Positions 8,668-18,285 of a stretch of DNA of 64,000 nt are shown piece by piece. Within the stretch, counting starts at the first letter, position 1, and every line of letters begins with the position of its first letter. The stretch lies in contig JAKZAN010000054.1 of NCBI GenBank assembly GCA_023053545.1, positions 62,001 through 126,000 on the forward strand. Direction: 5' to 3'. This DNA is from Lepidurus packardi. Lineage: Eukaryota; Arthropoda; Branchiopoda; Notostraca; Triopsidae. A model generated the notes under the pieces. That model was not told where the DNA came from. It saw only the letters and a program-made list of their open reading frames with translations, and made no database searches. The position numbers and the translations under genes are program-made.

Positions 8668-10032
8668 ATGAGAAATATTCTAATAATTGGCGCTGGAAGG
8701 TCTGCTTCATCCCTAATTCGATACTTGCTTGAAAAATCAACAAAAGAAAATCTGCACTTAACAATCGCTGATCTTTCAGTCGAATTGGCCAAGCAGAAAA
8801 TTAACGGCCACGCAAACGCTTCAGCAATCGCCTTGGATATTTTCAACGAAAACCAACGTCATGCCATAATTCAAAATGCAGATTTAGTCATTTCAATGCT
8901 GCCAGCTCATTTGCACATAGAGGTTGCCAAGGACTGCATTACCTTCAAAAAACACATGGTCACGGCTTCATACATCAGCGAAGCAATGCAAAATCTCGAC
9001 GCCGCAGCCAAAGAAAATAATTTGGTTTTCATGAATGAAATCGGGCTGGATCCCGGCATAGATCACATGAGCGCCATGAAAGTAATCGACGAAATTCGCG
9101 AAAAAGGCGGAAAAATGATTCTCTTCGAATCTTTCTGCGGCGGTCTTGTTGCGCCAGAATCCGATGATAATTTGTGGAACTATAAATTTACTTGGGCTCC
9201 GCGAAACGTAGTCTTAGCCGGTCAAGGTGGCGCTGCAAAATTCATCCAAGAAGGCACATACAAATACATTCCGTACCACAAATTGTTTCGCAGAACAGAA
9301 TTTCTAGAAGTCGAAGGATATGGCCGTTTCGAAGGCTATGCAAACCGCGATTCACTAAAGTACAGAAGCGTATACGGTCTAGACAATATCCTAACGTTAT
9401 ACCGCGGAACCATCAGACGCGTGGGCTATTCAAAAGCATGGAATATGTTCGTGCAATTGGGTATGACAGACGATTCATATGCCATCGACGACTCAGAAAC
9501 AATCAGTTACCGCGAATTCGTCAACCTCTTTTTGCCCTATCATCCAACGGATTCTGTCGAAATAAAACTGCGTTTACAACTCGGTATCGAACAAGACGAT
9601 ATCATGTGGGACAAGTTAGTAGAACTGGATTTGTTTAATGCAAATAAGATTGTCGGCCTCAAAAATGCAACGCCAGCACAAATCTTAGAAAAAATCTTAA
9701 CGGATAGCTGGACCTTAAAACCAACCGACAAAGATATGATTGTCATGTATCATAAATTTGGCTACGAAATCGATGGCAAACAAAAGCAAATCGACGCAAA
9801 AATGGTCTGCATCGGCGACGATCAAACATACACAGCAATGGCAAAAACTGTTGGTCTTCCGGTTGCAATGGCCGCAATTCAAATCTTAAACGGAACCATC
9901 AAAACCCCTGGCGTCCAACTGCCTATCTCGAAAGAAGTCTATTTGCCAATCCTGCAAGAATTAGAGGATTACGGCGTGATTTTCACTGAAGTCGAAATGC
10001 CTTATATGGGCTATAACCCAGATCAATTATAA
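8668..10032 (+). CDS. Saccharopine dehydrogenase family protein
   Basis: A 454-residue oxidoreductase with an N-terminal Rossmann fold (ILIIGAGRSASSLI at residues 4-17) and the long C-terminal saccharopine-dehydrogenase domain. The segment NEIGLDPGIDHMSAM is the conserved motif of the LYS9-like branch. Members interconvert saccharopine and glutamate plus aminoadipate semialdehyde, or act on related amino-acid adducts; a role in lysine breakdown is the plain inference. It stands alone, runs toward a convergent zinc protease gene, and is followed by repeat copy A, which contains a terminator-like stem. Confidence 0.88.
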   Translation: MRNILIIGAGRSASSLIRYLLEKSTKENLHLTIADLSVELAKQKINGHANASAIALDIFNENQRHAIIQNADLVISMLPAHLHIEVAKDCITFKKHMVTASYISEAMQNLDAAAKENNLVFMNEIGLDPGIDHMSAMKVIDEIREKGGKMILFESFCGGLVAPESDDNLWNYKFTWAPRNVVLAGQGGAAKFIQEGTYKYIPYHKLFRRTEFLEVEGYGRFEGYANRDSLKYRSVYGLDNILTLYRGTIRRVGYSKAWNMFVQLGMTDDSYAIDDSETISYREFVNLFLPYHPTDSVEIKLRLQLGIEQDDIMWDKLVELDLFNANKIVGLKNATPAQILEKILTDSWTLKPTDKDMIVMYHKFGYEIDGKQKQIDAKMVCIGDDQTYTAMAKTVGLPVAMAAIQILNGTIKTPGVQLPISKEVYLPILQELEDYGVIFTEVEMPYMGYNPDQL

Positions 10033-10040
10033 TTTTTTTT

Positions 10041-10155
10041 GAAGCTATTCCTGCTTTCCGGCTCTATCTTTTTTGCCTCGAAAGTCAGTTTATAATCAGA
10101 AGATGTCAAAGCAAAAAAGGATGCCGCCTGCAATCAGGGCTAGGGCATCCTTTTT
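10041..10155 (+). repeat. Dispersed intergenic inverted-repeat element, copy A
   Basis: Begins AAGCTATTCCTGC and ends CAGGGCTAGGGCATCC. The inner arms ATCTTTTTTGC (10066-10076) and GCAAAAAAGGAT (10111-10122) are complementary, with one bulge. It has the same layout as copies at 13970, 18286 and 33757. The copy lies between two convergent genes. Confidence 0.75.
10114..10155. terminator. Terminator-like hairpin inside repeat copy A
   Basis: AAAAAGGATGCC (10114-10125) pairs perfectly with GGCATCCTTTTT (10144-10155). It gives U-tracts on both strands, between the convergent genes ending at 10032 and 10178. This pairing competes with the A/T-rich arm pairing of the repeat. Confidence 0.75.
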
Positions 10156-10177
10156 CATTAGTATTTTATGCCAAACA

Positions 10178-10849
10178 TTAGTTTCTGCGTCCCATATAAA
10201 TCATAATATAATACAACAAAGTCCCAAGCGAACCAATGGCAGCCACCACATAAGTTCTGGCAGCCCATTTCAAAGCATCAGTCGCGCCAGCATGTTCTTC
10301 ACGGGTCAACATTCTTTTGTTTTCCAACCAAGCCAAAGCACGGTTACTCGCATCATATTCCACAGGAAGCGTAATAAATGAGAACAACGTCGTCAATGCA
10401 AAAATGACTATGCCAATTAACAGCAACTGCGGAAAAGTATTCACCATCAAAATTCCTGCAATCAAAATCCATTGCACATATTGCGAAGCGATTGATACGA
10501 CAGGAACCAAAGACGATCGCATTTCCAGCCAACTATAAGCAGTTGCATGTTGCACAGCGTGTCCGCATTCGTGGGCAGCAACTGCCGCGGCAGCTGCGTT
10601 GCGTTGGTTGTATACTGCTTCACTCAAATTCACAGTTTTGTCAGCAGGGTTGTAGTGATCAGTCAGACGGCCTGGTGTCGAAATGACCCTAACATCGCGA
10701 ATGCCGTGGTCGCTCAACATTTGTTGCGCGATTTCCGCGCCACTCATGCCGTTTTGCAATTGCAATTTTGAATATTTTTCAAATTTGCTTTTCAAACGGC
10801 TGCTCACCGCCCAACTAGCGGCCATAATCAAAATGATTAATATGTACAT
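10178..10849 (-). CDS. YugP-type neutral zinc metallopeptidase
   Basis: A 223-residue membrane-bound metalloprotease of the Zn_peptidase_2 family. The zinc motif HECGH (HExxH type) is at about residues 93-97, followed by AVQHATAYSWLEMR. Membrane helices flank it: one at the extreme N-terminus and two or three at about residues 118-160 and 200-220. The physiological substrate is unknown. The gene is monocistronic, facing copy A and the previous gene across a terminator. Confidence 0.88.
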   Translation of the reverse strand: MYILIILIMAASWAVSSRLKSKFEKYSKLQLQNGMSGAEIAQQMLSDHGIRDVRVISTPGRLTDHYNPADKTVNLSEAVYNQRNAAAAAVAAHECGHAVQHATAYSWLEMRSSLVPVVSIASQYVQWILIAGILMVNTFPQLLLIGIVIFALTTLFSFITLPVEYDASNRALAWLENKRMLTREEHAGATDALKWAARTYVVAAIGSLGTLLYYIMIYMGRRN

Positions 10850-10949
10850 AGTCTCTGTTTTAAATTGTTATGCGTGGTATTCATCAAATTTTGAACCAAT
10901 CCACACTAAGTAGTAATTTAGTGCAAATTTGTCAGCTAACCAATTTTTG

Positions 10950-13917
10950 TTAACCCACAATATTGATAATTTTTCCTGGCACAATAATAATCTTATTAGG
11001 GGTTTTCCCTTCCAATTGTTTCGCGGTGCGCTCGTCACTCATCACTGCAGCCTCAATTTGATCTTTTGTTAAATCCAATGGCAATTCCAGCATAAATCTG
11101 GTTTTTCCATTAAAGGAAACTGGATATTCTTTGCTGCTTTCAACCAAATGCTCTGGGTTAAACACCGGAAAAGCCGCAGTCGAAATACTGCCCTGATGCC
11201 CCAATTTGTGCCACAATTCTTCTGCAATATGCGGTGCATACGGCGAAATCAAAACTGCCAATGGTTCCAGAATACTGCGTTCATGACAGTTCATCGCTGT
11301 CAATTCGTTCACTGCTATCATAAACTGACTTACAGAAGTATTGAACGAAAAGGCGTCGATGTCATCATTGACTTTCTTGATTGTTTTGTGCAAAGTTTTT
11401 AATGCTTCTTTAGAAGCAGGTTCCGACGTGACCACCAAACCATTTTCATCAAAATACAAACGCCATAATTTTTTTAGAAACCCAAACACGCCAGTAATTC
11501 CAGCAGTATTCCATGGTTTAGCCTGCTCTAAAGGCCCCAAAAACATTTCATACAAACGCAAGGTGTCAGCGCCATATTCCGAGCAAATGTCGTCTGGGGT
11601 TACTACATTATATTTCGATTTAGACATTTTTTCGACTTCACGGCCCACAATAAACTTCCCATTATCATCCGTGATGAAAGTAGCCGATTGAAAATCTTGG
11701 TTGAGCGGATGATTTTTGAATTTTACTACATCCAATTCATCCGAGGCATTAACAAGATTTACATCTGCATGAATGGCTTGCACTTTTTGATCGGCAATTT
11801 TATTTTTGGACACAAATGTGTTTGTGCCTTCAATTCTATACACAAAAGCGCTCATCCCTAAAATCATCCCTTGGTTGATTAGCTTTTTGAATGGCTCATC
11901 GTGCGAAACATACCCGCGGTCTTTCAGGAATTTATTCCAGAAACGGGCATACAATAAGTGCCCCGTTGCGTGTTCACTTCCACCGATATATAAATCTACA
12001 TTTTCCCAATATGCCTGCGCTTCTTTAGACACAAAATCCTTTTCGTTGTGTGCATCCATATAACGCAACCAATACCAAGAACTTCCGGCCCAACCAGGCA
12101 TTGTGTTCAGTTCCAACGGAAATACAGTTGCGTGGTCAATCAAATCGTTTGCAACCACTTTGTTTTCTACCGTAGACCAAGCCCATTCCTTTGAATTTCC
12201 CAAAGGTGGCTGCCCATCTTCTGTTGGTAAATATTTTTCGACTTCAGGCAAATGAATTGGCAAATATGCCGCGTCTATCATTTTGGGCAGTCCATTCACA
12301 TAATATACAGGGAATGGTTCGCCCCAATATCTTTGTCGGGAAAAAACAGCATCACGCAAACGGTAATTTGTTTTTCCTTTTCCTTGCTCAATTTTTTCCA
12401 GTTCTGCAATTGCCTTTTTTGTGGCTTCTTTATAATTTAGTCCGTCTAGAAAACCAGAATTGGTGATGGTAAATCCGCTTTTATCAGCAAATGCAAAATC
12501 CACTCCGCCAATAGGCGTGCCTTCTTTTGGGGTTGCGTCCAGCTTGAAAATATTCTTAATTTCAGGCATTCCTTTTTGGCCTCTGAAATGATTTGTGAAA
12601 GCAAAATCGCGCTCGTCTCCGCAAGGAACGGCCATTACGGCGCCAGTTCCATATCCGGCAAGCACGTAATCACCAATCCAGATTGGTAGTTTCTCGTTTG
12701 TGAAGGGATTTTCTGCATAAGCGCCAGTGAACACACCTGAAATCGTCTTCACATCCGCCATTCTTTCGCGTTCTGACCTTTTCGAAGTTGCCTCTATGTA
12801 AGCGTTCACAGCGTTTTTTTGCTCAGGAGTTGTAATTTTTGCAACCAATTCATGTTCCGGTGCGAGCGTAAGAAACGTAACGCCGAAAATGGTATCGGGA
12901 CGTGTGGTGAAAACTTCAATTTTGTATCCGGAATCGTTGGACATGCTTTGCGCCAAAACAGCCGATTCCAATCCTGCCATTTCACTCATGCCAGCATTTG
13001 GCATCAAAAACATTTCGACATCCATGTTGGGCGCGTTCAAAACCCGAAAAGCTACGCTCGCACCAACTGATTTGCCAATCCAATTGGTTTGCGAATCTTT
13101 AAGTGATTGAGTCCAATCGATTGTGTTGAGGTCTTGAAGCAAACGTTCTGCATAGGCAGAAATTCGCATGCTCCATTGCGTCATTTTTTTTCGAATTACG
13201 GGATGACCGCCCCGTTCTGAAACACCGTTCACGATTTCGTCGTTTGCTAACACCGTTCCAAGCGCGGGACACCAGTTTACTTCCGTTTCTGCTAAGTAGG
13301 TGAGGCGGGTACTGCAGCAATATTTGTTCTTTCTCATCTGCAGTCTTGTCTTGCCACTGTGCAGCGGAAAACGACTCAATGTTGTCGTCGCAGACAGCTT
13401 TTACAGCGAAATTGCCATCCAGTTCAAATTTTGCGATTAGCGTCTCGATACTTTCCGCGCGGTCGCTTTGGAGATTATACCAAGATTCAAACAGCTGAAT
13501 AAAGATCCATTGGGTATATTTATAATAGGCCGCATCTGACGTGCGTACTTCACGATTCCAATCGAATGAAAAGCCGATTTTATCCAATTGCTGCCGGTAT
13601 CTTGCAATGTTTTCCTTTGTTGTTTTGTCTGGGTGTTGTCCGGTTTGAATGGCATATTGTTCGGCTGGTAAGCCAAAACTGTCGTAGCCTTGCGGGTGCA
13701 GCACGTTGAATCCTTTGTGGCGCTTAAATCGCGCATAGATATCTGAAGCAATATACCCAAGGGGATGCCCAACATGAAGTCCTGCGCCTGATGGATAAGG
13801 AAACATGTCTAAGACATAATATTTTGGTTTGTCAGAATTGTTATCGGCGGCAAAAGTTTGTTCAGTTGCCCAATATTTTTGCCATTTGGCCTCGATTTCG
13901 TTTGGATTGTATCTCAT
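10950..13917 (-). CDS. leuS: Leucyl-tRNA synthetase, reading frame broken by one extra base
   Basis: Charges tRNA-Leu; a class I synthetase. Two overlapping minus-strand frames carry one gene. 13917 to about 13310 holds the N-terminus with the HIGH-type motif HVGHPLGY; about 13306 to 10950 holds the rest, with the CP1 editing region and KMSKS (EKMSKSKYN). The break is at a GGG run on the plus strand (13307-13309). With one base fewer, the frame runs on in register for 988 residues. Because leuS is essential and both halves are otherwise well conserved, a sequencing error is the likeliest cause. Repeat copy B lies upstream. Confidence 0.93.
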
Positions 13918-13969
13918 AAAATTATTGCGTTGCCGCGGCGGTTTTTTTGTTGTGATGACAAGTGTTCTT

Positions 13970-14048
13970 GCCTAGCCCCGATGGGCAGCGGCATCCTGCT
14001 CGTGCGGCGCCAGCAGCATGAGCAGATAGAGCAGACAGCGGGACCAAT
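13970..14048 (-). repeat. Dispersed intergenic inverted-repeat element, copy B
   Basis: Inverse orientation to copies A and C. It starts CCTAGCCCCGATGGGCAGCGG and ends AGACAGCGGGACCAATG. Between them a GC-rich hairpin, CTGCTC ... GAGCAG around GGCGCC, replaces the A/T-rich arms of the other copies. It lies in the 273-bp gap between divergent leuS and ftsX. Confidence 0.7.
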
Positions 14049-14190
14049 GTTATTTGAAATCCGAGAGATCTGCTCCAGAAACTTATCAAGGGCAAATTTA
14101 CGCTTATTGTATTAATGTCAAAACTTTGACGGTTATTAACTGCGATTAAGGATTTTCTTTATTATTTTTACCGACAAATTTAAAGCCCGT

Positions 14191-15066
14191 ATGAGTTCAA
14201 AGTTTGACAGGTTTCAAAAAAGAAGGTTGATTTCTTCTTATTTTTCGGTTGTCCTAAGTATTTTTCTAGTTTTGTTTTTGCTGGGAATTCTTGGGCTTTT
14301 TGTGATTAATTCCAAAAAATTAAGCAATGATTTTAAGGAAGAAATTGCCATGACTGTATTTTTTAAGAACGATGCCACAGCGGATGATTTGAAGGCCTTT
14401 GGCGCGGAAATGAAAACCGCAAAATTTGCCCGAAGTGCAAAATATGTTAGTAAAGATCAGGCTGCGGCTGAGCATAAGGATGTTATTGGTGAAGATTTCA
14501 TGCAGTTTTTGGGTGTTAATCCGTTGCAGAATTCTTATGATATTCACCTTAAGGCTGACTACGTTTTTAGCGATAGTATAACTAAAATTGAGCGTCGTTT
14601 GAAGCGCAACGAATTAATTTCGGATATTGTTTATGACAAGCAGCTGGTGACGATGGTGAACGATAACATCCAGAAAATCACGCTTTGGATATTAATTGCA
14701 AGCGGATTTTTAGCTTTAGTAGCCGTTTTGCTAATTAACAGTTCGATGCGATTGTCGATTCATTCGAGCCGTTTCGTGATTAAGACGATGCAAATGGTTG
14801 GCGCAACGAAATCATTTATTAGAAAACCATTTATCTGGAGGAGTATAAAACTAGGTGTTATTGGCGCAGTGCTAGCGGTTTTAGCCTTGCTTGGCCTGCT
14901 GGTTTATATCGATACTAGTTTTCCGAACTTGGGGATTATGGAAGATCAAATTATGATAGGTTTGGTGCTTTTTGGCGTGTTGGCTGTTGGTATTTTGATC
15001 ACTTGGATTAGTACTTTTATTGCAACACAGCGATTTTTGAATTTGAGAACGGACGATTTATACTAA
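14191..15066 (+). CDS. ftsX: Cell division protein FtsX
   Basis: Membrane partner of the ATPase FtsE; the complex transmits division signals to peptidoglycan hydrolases. The 291-residue protein has the FtsX layout: a cytoplasmic N-terminus (FQKRRLISSYFSVVLS), a first helix at about residues 18-43, a periplasmic domain to about 165, and three further helices at about 168-190, 220-242 and 252-280. No ftsE is present nearby, which is usual for Bacteroidota. It heads a tight operon with a DUF3098 protein, uppP and truB. Confidence 0.92.
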   Translation: MSSKFDRFQKRRLISSYFSVVLSIFLVLFLLGILGLFVINSKKLSNDFKEEIAMTVFFKNDATADDLKAFGAEMKTAKFARSAKYVSKDQAAAEHKDVIGEDFMQFLGVNPLQNSYDIHLKADYVFSDSITKIERRLKRNELISDIVYDKQLVTMVNDNIQKITLWILIASGFLALVAVLLINSSMRLSIHSSRFVIKTMQMVGATKSFIRKPFIWRSIKLGVIGAVLAVLALLGLLVYIDTSFPNLGIMEDQIMIGLVLFGVLAVGILITWISTFIATQRFLNLRTDDLY

Positions 15067-15072
15067 ACTACA

Positions 15073-15327
15073 ATGGCAAAGACAAGTCAGAACGAGCAGA
15101 AACAAGAGTTCCTTTTTGGGAACATTAATTATAAAATCCTTTTAGTAGCAATTTTTGTCATCGCATTGGGTTTCATCTTAATGTCTGGTGGCGCGAGCGA
15201 AGACCCGAAGGTTTTTAACGAAGATGTTTTTAGTTTTAGACGAATTCGCTTGGCGCCGACCGTGGTGCTAATTGGTTTTGCAATAGCGGTTTATTCGATT
15301 TTTAAGAATCCAAATAAGCCAGCTTAA
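15073..15327 (+). CDS. DUF3098 domain-containing membrane protein
   Basis: An 84-residue protein with two predicted membrane helices (about residues 20-37 and 59-76), joined by a loop containing MSGGASEDPKVFNEDVFSFRR, which is typical of DUF3098. The function is unknown. It starts 6 nt after ftsX, and its stop overlaps the uppP start in a TAATG junction, so translational coupling is likely. Its position between division and undecaprenyl-phosphate genes suggests an envelope role, but nothing in the sequence defines it. Confidence 0.88.
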   Translation: MAKTSQNEQKQEFLFGNINYKILLVAIFVIALGFILMSGGASEDPKVFNEDVFSFRRIRLAPTVVLIGFAIAVYSIFKNPNKPA

Positions 15328-16133
15328 TGGATTTTTTTCAGGCAATCTTAATCGCCATCATCGAAGGGCTAACAGAATATTTGCCCGTTTCCTCGACGGC
15401 ACACATGATTTTTACAAGTTCCTATTTTGGTATTCAAGATCAAGATTTTGTAAAATTATACCAGGTTGCCATTCAGTTTGGCGCCATTCTCGCTGTGGTT
15501 GTACTTTACTGGCGGAAGTTTTTTAATTTCACAAGACTTGATTTCTTTATAAAATTGGCGCTTGCAGTTTTGCCTGCGTTAGTGCTCGGGAAATTGTTTG
15601 ATGACATGATTGATGACGTGCTGGGAAAACCTGTTGTTATTGCGTTTGTCCTCATAATTGGTGGCATAGTATTGTTGTTTATTGACAGGCTATTCACCAA
15701 TCCGGTTATTACTGACGAAGCTGAAATCACGAACAAGAAGGCGATTACAATTGGCTTTTGGCAATGTCTTGCCATGATGCCTGGAACCAGCCGGTCTGCT
15801 GCCTCGATTATTGGCGGTATGCAGCAAGGGCTGAGCAGACATGCAGCCGCCGAATTTTCTTTTTTTCTTGCAGTGCCCACCATGTTAGCCGTTACGGTCT
15901 ATTCGGTTTTTCTGAAAACATATCACGGAAACGGATTGAAAGGCTATGAAATGTTGCAATCTGGCGAAAATTTGAAGCTGTTTTTGGTGGGAAATTTGGT
16001 CGCTTTTATAGTCGCATTTTTAGCCATTAAGTTTTTTATTGGCATCATCAAAAAATTTGGTTTTAAGCCTTGGGGTTATTACCGAATTGCCGCTGGAATT
16101 GTATTATTAGTCTATTTTAATTTCATTCGATAG
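15327..16133 (+). CDS. uppP: Undecaprenyl-diphosphatase
   Basis: Removes a phosphate from undecaprenyl diphosphate so that the lipid carrier can be reused in peptidoglycan and polysaccharide assembly; BacA-type integral membrane enzyme. Of the family signatures, EGLTEYLPVSSTAHM is at about residues 13-27 and PGTSRSAASIIGG at about 152-164, and seven or eight helices are predicted. The 268-residue length is normal. Both ends are coupled: TAATG with the DUF3098 gene and TAGTG with truB. Confidence 0.96.
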   Translation: MDFFQAILIAIIEGLTEYLPVSSTAHMIFTSSYFGIQDQDFVKLYQVAIQFGAILAVVVLYWRKFFNFTRLDFFIKLALAVLPALVLGKLFDDMIDDVLGKPVVIAFVLIIGGIVLLFIDRLFTNPVITDEAEITNKKAITIGFWQCLAMMPGTSRSAASIIGGMQQGLSRHAAAEFSFFLAVPTMLAVTVYSVFLKTYHGNGLKGYEMLQSGENLKLFLVGNLVAFIVAFLAIKFFIGIIKKFGFKPWGYYRIAAGIVLLVYFNFIR

Positions 16134-16828
16134 TGCTAACACCAGAAGATTTTCAGGAAGGACAAATTTTACTTGTCGATAAGCCGTTGCAGTGGACTTC
16201 CTTTCAGGCGGTCAACAAAATGAAATGGGCGCTTAAAAGCAAGCTCGGTTTAAAGAAAATTAAGATTGGCCATGCAGGCACTTTGGATCCGCTCGCTTCT
16301 GGTTTATTAATTGTGTGCACTGGAAAATTTACGAAGAAAATTGAATCTATTCAGGGGCAAAAGAAGGAATACACCGGCACTTTTTTCTTGGGTGCCACCA
16401 CGCCATCATACGATTTGGAAACGGAAGTGGACCAGCATTTTAGTATAGATCATATTACAACAGACTTAATCCAACAAACCATCCCGCAGTTTTTAGGCGA
16501 AATCAACCAGAAGCCGCCTATCTTTTCAGCAATCAAGCAAGAAGGAAAACGCCTCTATGAGCATGCGCGAGCAGGAGAAGTGGTGGATATTCCCTTCCGG
16601 AAGACCACTATTCACGAATTCGAAATTACGCGAATCGCATTGCCTGAAGTTGATTTTCGCGTGGTTTGTAGCAAAGGAACATACATCCGATCACTGGCTT
16701 TCGATTTTGGGTCTGCCCTAAATTCTGGCGCGCATTTATCTGCGCTTCGCCGCACTAAGATTGGTGATTTTCTAGTGGAAAACGGCATCTCGCCAGAAGC
16801 TTTCGAGCAAGGTCTCGTTGGGCTTTAG
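16133..16828 (+). CDS. truB: tRNA pseudouridine(55) synthase
   Basis: Isomerises U55 in the T-arm of tRNAs. The catalytic aspartate lies in GHAGTLDPLASGLL (about residues 46-59), and the later motif CSKGTYIRSLAFDFG is also typical. The start is GTG, overlapping the uppP stop in a TAGTG junction; no ATG gives a full-length protein. At 231 residues it is the compact form with little or no C-terminal PUA extension. Last gene of the ftsX operon; its stop overlaps the convergent thioredoxin-like gene by 4 nt. Confidence 0.95.
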   Translation: MLTPEDFQEGQILLVDKPLQWTSFQAVNKMKWALKSKLGLKKIKIGHAGTLDPLASGLLIVCTGKFTKKIESIQGQKKEYTGTFFLGATTPSYDLETEVDQHFSIDHITTDLIQQTIPQFLGEINQKPPIFSAIKQEGKRLYEHARAGEVVDIPFRKTTIHEFEITRIALPEVDFRVVCSKGTYIRSLAFDFGSALNSGAHLSALRRTKIGDFLVENGISPEAFEQGLVGL

Positions 16829-17430
16829 GATTCGGAAGCAATCATTAATTTCATAATTTCTTGCATTGCAGAAACGCCTTTGTCATGCAAATACCACATT
16901 TGCAATTCTGTTTTTGCAGCGTCATCAATCACGCCATGTGTTGCTTTATAAGCCAACATTAAATCCGCAGCTGCTTTTGGCCTAGGGCCCCAATCTGCAA
17001 CTACATAATTTGTTTCAGCATCCAAAATAATCAGTCGCGGAATTGATTTTGCACCGTTTGTTAGAAATAAATTCATCAGATCTGGATTTTCATCTCGAAA
17101 TACAATCTTCAAATCTAATTTTTCAGAACCACTAGCCATTAAATTTATGATGGGCAACAATTGTGCTGCATCACCGCACCAACCTTCTGAAATAACCAAC
17201 CAGGTATAATGCTTTCGCAAGCCTTTCAATGCTGTTGCAATTTCATCTGGAATGCGTAATGTTTTTTCCAGCCGATTCATGCGGGTTTCGTTCAAAAGGG
17301 AATAGTGAAGCAGGTCTGCCGACTGATCATTTCCTGTTGATTTACCCTCAGCGATTAGCGCGCTCACTTTTTCGCGATACATTTCATAAGTCGTTCCAAC
17401 TGCCAAACTTGCTGCTATAATGGATGTCAT
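16825..17430 (-). CDS. Thioredoxin family protein
   Basis: A 201-residue cytoplasmic protein with a thioredoxin-like fold. The active-site region reads SEGWCGDAAQLLP, which has one cysteine in the redox position and lacks the second cysteine of CxxC (WCGDA), as in the Thioredoxin_9-type family. KSIPRLIILD supplies the cis-Pro loop. A thiol-dependent reductase role is possible but unproven. There is no signal peptide. It is transcribed alone from a TAATTTTG box and is convergent with truB. Confidence 0.85.
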   Translation of the reverse strand: MTSIIAASLAVGTTYEMYREKVSALIAEGKSTGNDQSADLLHYSLLNETRMNRLEKTLRIPDEIATALKGLRKHYTWLVISEGWCGDAAQLLPIINLMASGSEKLDLKIVFRDENPDLMNLFLTNGAKSIPRLIILDAETNYVVADWGPRPKAAADLMLAYKATHGVIDDAAKTELQMWYLHDKGVSAMQEIMKLMIASES

Positions 17431-17449
17431 CTTGATTTTTTTTAGACCG

Positions 17450-17457
17450 CAAAATTA
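17450..17457 (-). promoter_or_regulatory. Thioredoxin-like gene promoter, -7 box
   Basis: TAATTTTG on the minus strand, 20 nt from the ATG at 17430. Confidence 0.5.
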
Positions 17458-17516
17458 ACTCAAAATTACCTTAAAATTAATTCGCGATGGTCTATTTCAA
17501 AAAAAAGTAATATCGC

Positions 17517-17524
17517 TATATTTG
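17517..17524 (+). promoter_or_regulatory. pyrH promoter, -7 box
   Basis: TATATTTG. The pyrH ATG is 52 nt downstream, so the leader is about 45 nt, longer than most leaders in this window. Confidence 0.55.
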
Positions 17525-17575
17525 CACAGCCATGCATGAGTGGCGTGAACCATTATACAACCCAATACACATCCA

Positions 17576-18283
17576 ATGAAATACAAAAGAATTCTCCTGA
17601 AATTAAGCGGTGAAGCCTTAATGGGCGATAGGCAATATGGCATCGATCCAGCGATTTTGGCTAAGTATGCCGAACAAATAAAGGAGATTCACGCAAGTGG
17701 GGTGCAAATTGCAATCGTTATTGGGGGCGGCAACATCTTTAGAGGTGTTTCCGGCGCAAGCAATGGCATGGATCGTGTTCAAGGCGATTATATGGGCATG
17801 TTGGCAACTGTTATCAATGGCATGGCGCTTCAAGGTGCACTCGAAGACCAAGGCATGTTAACCCGACTTCAAACCGCACTCAAAATAGAGGCCATCGCAG
17901 AACCGTACATCAAACGCCGGGCAGTGCGCCATCTAGAAAAAGGCCGAATCGTAATTTTTGGTGCTGGAACTGGAAACCCATATTTCACCACTGATACAGC
18001 AGCAGTGCTTCGTGGTGTTGAAATTCATGCCGATGTAATTCTTAAAGGAACACGTGTCGACGGAATTTATACAGCAGATCCAGAAAAGCATCCAGACGCA
18101 ACTAAATATGACAACATTACCTTCGATGACGTAATCAGCAAAGGATTAAACGTGATGGATTCGACTGCATTTACATTGAGCTTGGAAAATAAATTGCCCA
18201 TAATCGTTTTCAATATGAACAAGGACGGCAACCTACTAAAGATCTGTAATGGCGAAAATGTAGGCACGGTGGTTGGTGTTTAG
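17576..18283 (+). CDS. pyrH: UMP kinase
   Basis: Phosphorylates UMP to UDP in pyrimidine nucleotide synthesis; hexameric bacterial enzyme of the amino-acid-kinase fold. The 235-residue protein shows KLSGEALMG at residues 8-16, GGGNIFRG at about 52-59, and the nucleotide-binding [15 protein letters not shown]. Length and motifs match the family throughout. It is followed by frr, separated by repeat copy C; the pyrH-frr order is common in bacteria. Confidence 0.97.
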   Translation: MKYKRILLKLSGEALMGDRQYGIDPAILAKYAEQIKEIHASGVQIAIVIGGGNIFRGVSGASNGMDRVQGDYMGMLATVINGMALQGALEDQGMLTRLQTALKIEAIAEPYIKRRAVRHLEKGRIVIFGAGTGNPYFTTDTAAVLRGVEIHADVILKGTRVDGIYTADPEKHPDATKYDNITFDDVISKGLNVMDSTAFTLSLENKLPIIVFNMNKDGNLLKICNGENVGTVVGV

Positions 18284-18285
18284 TA

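Noticed and set aside
9192..9638. 148-codon open frame inside the saccharopine-dehydrogenase-like gene
   Set aside because: Same strand, other frame of a well-supported gene; Arg-rich with no domain, so a shadow.
13099..13379. Two overlapping leuS-like genes as a real gene pair
   Set aside because: Each half lacks sequence present in the other, and past the join the overlapping tails have no family similarity; a single frameshifted gene explains both.
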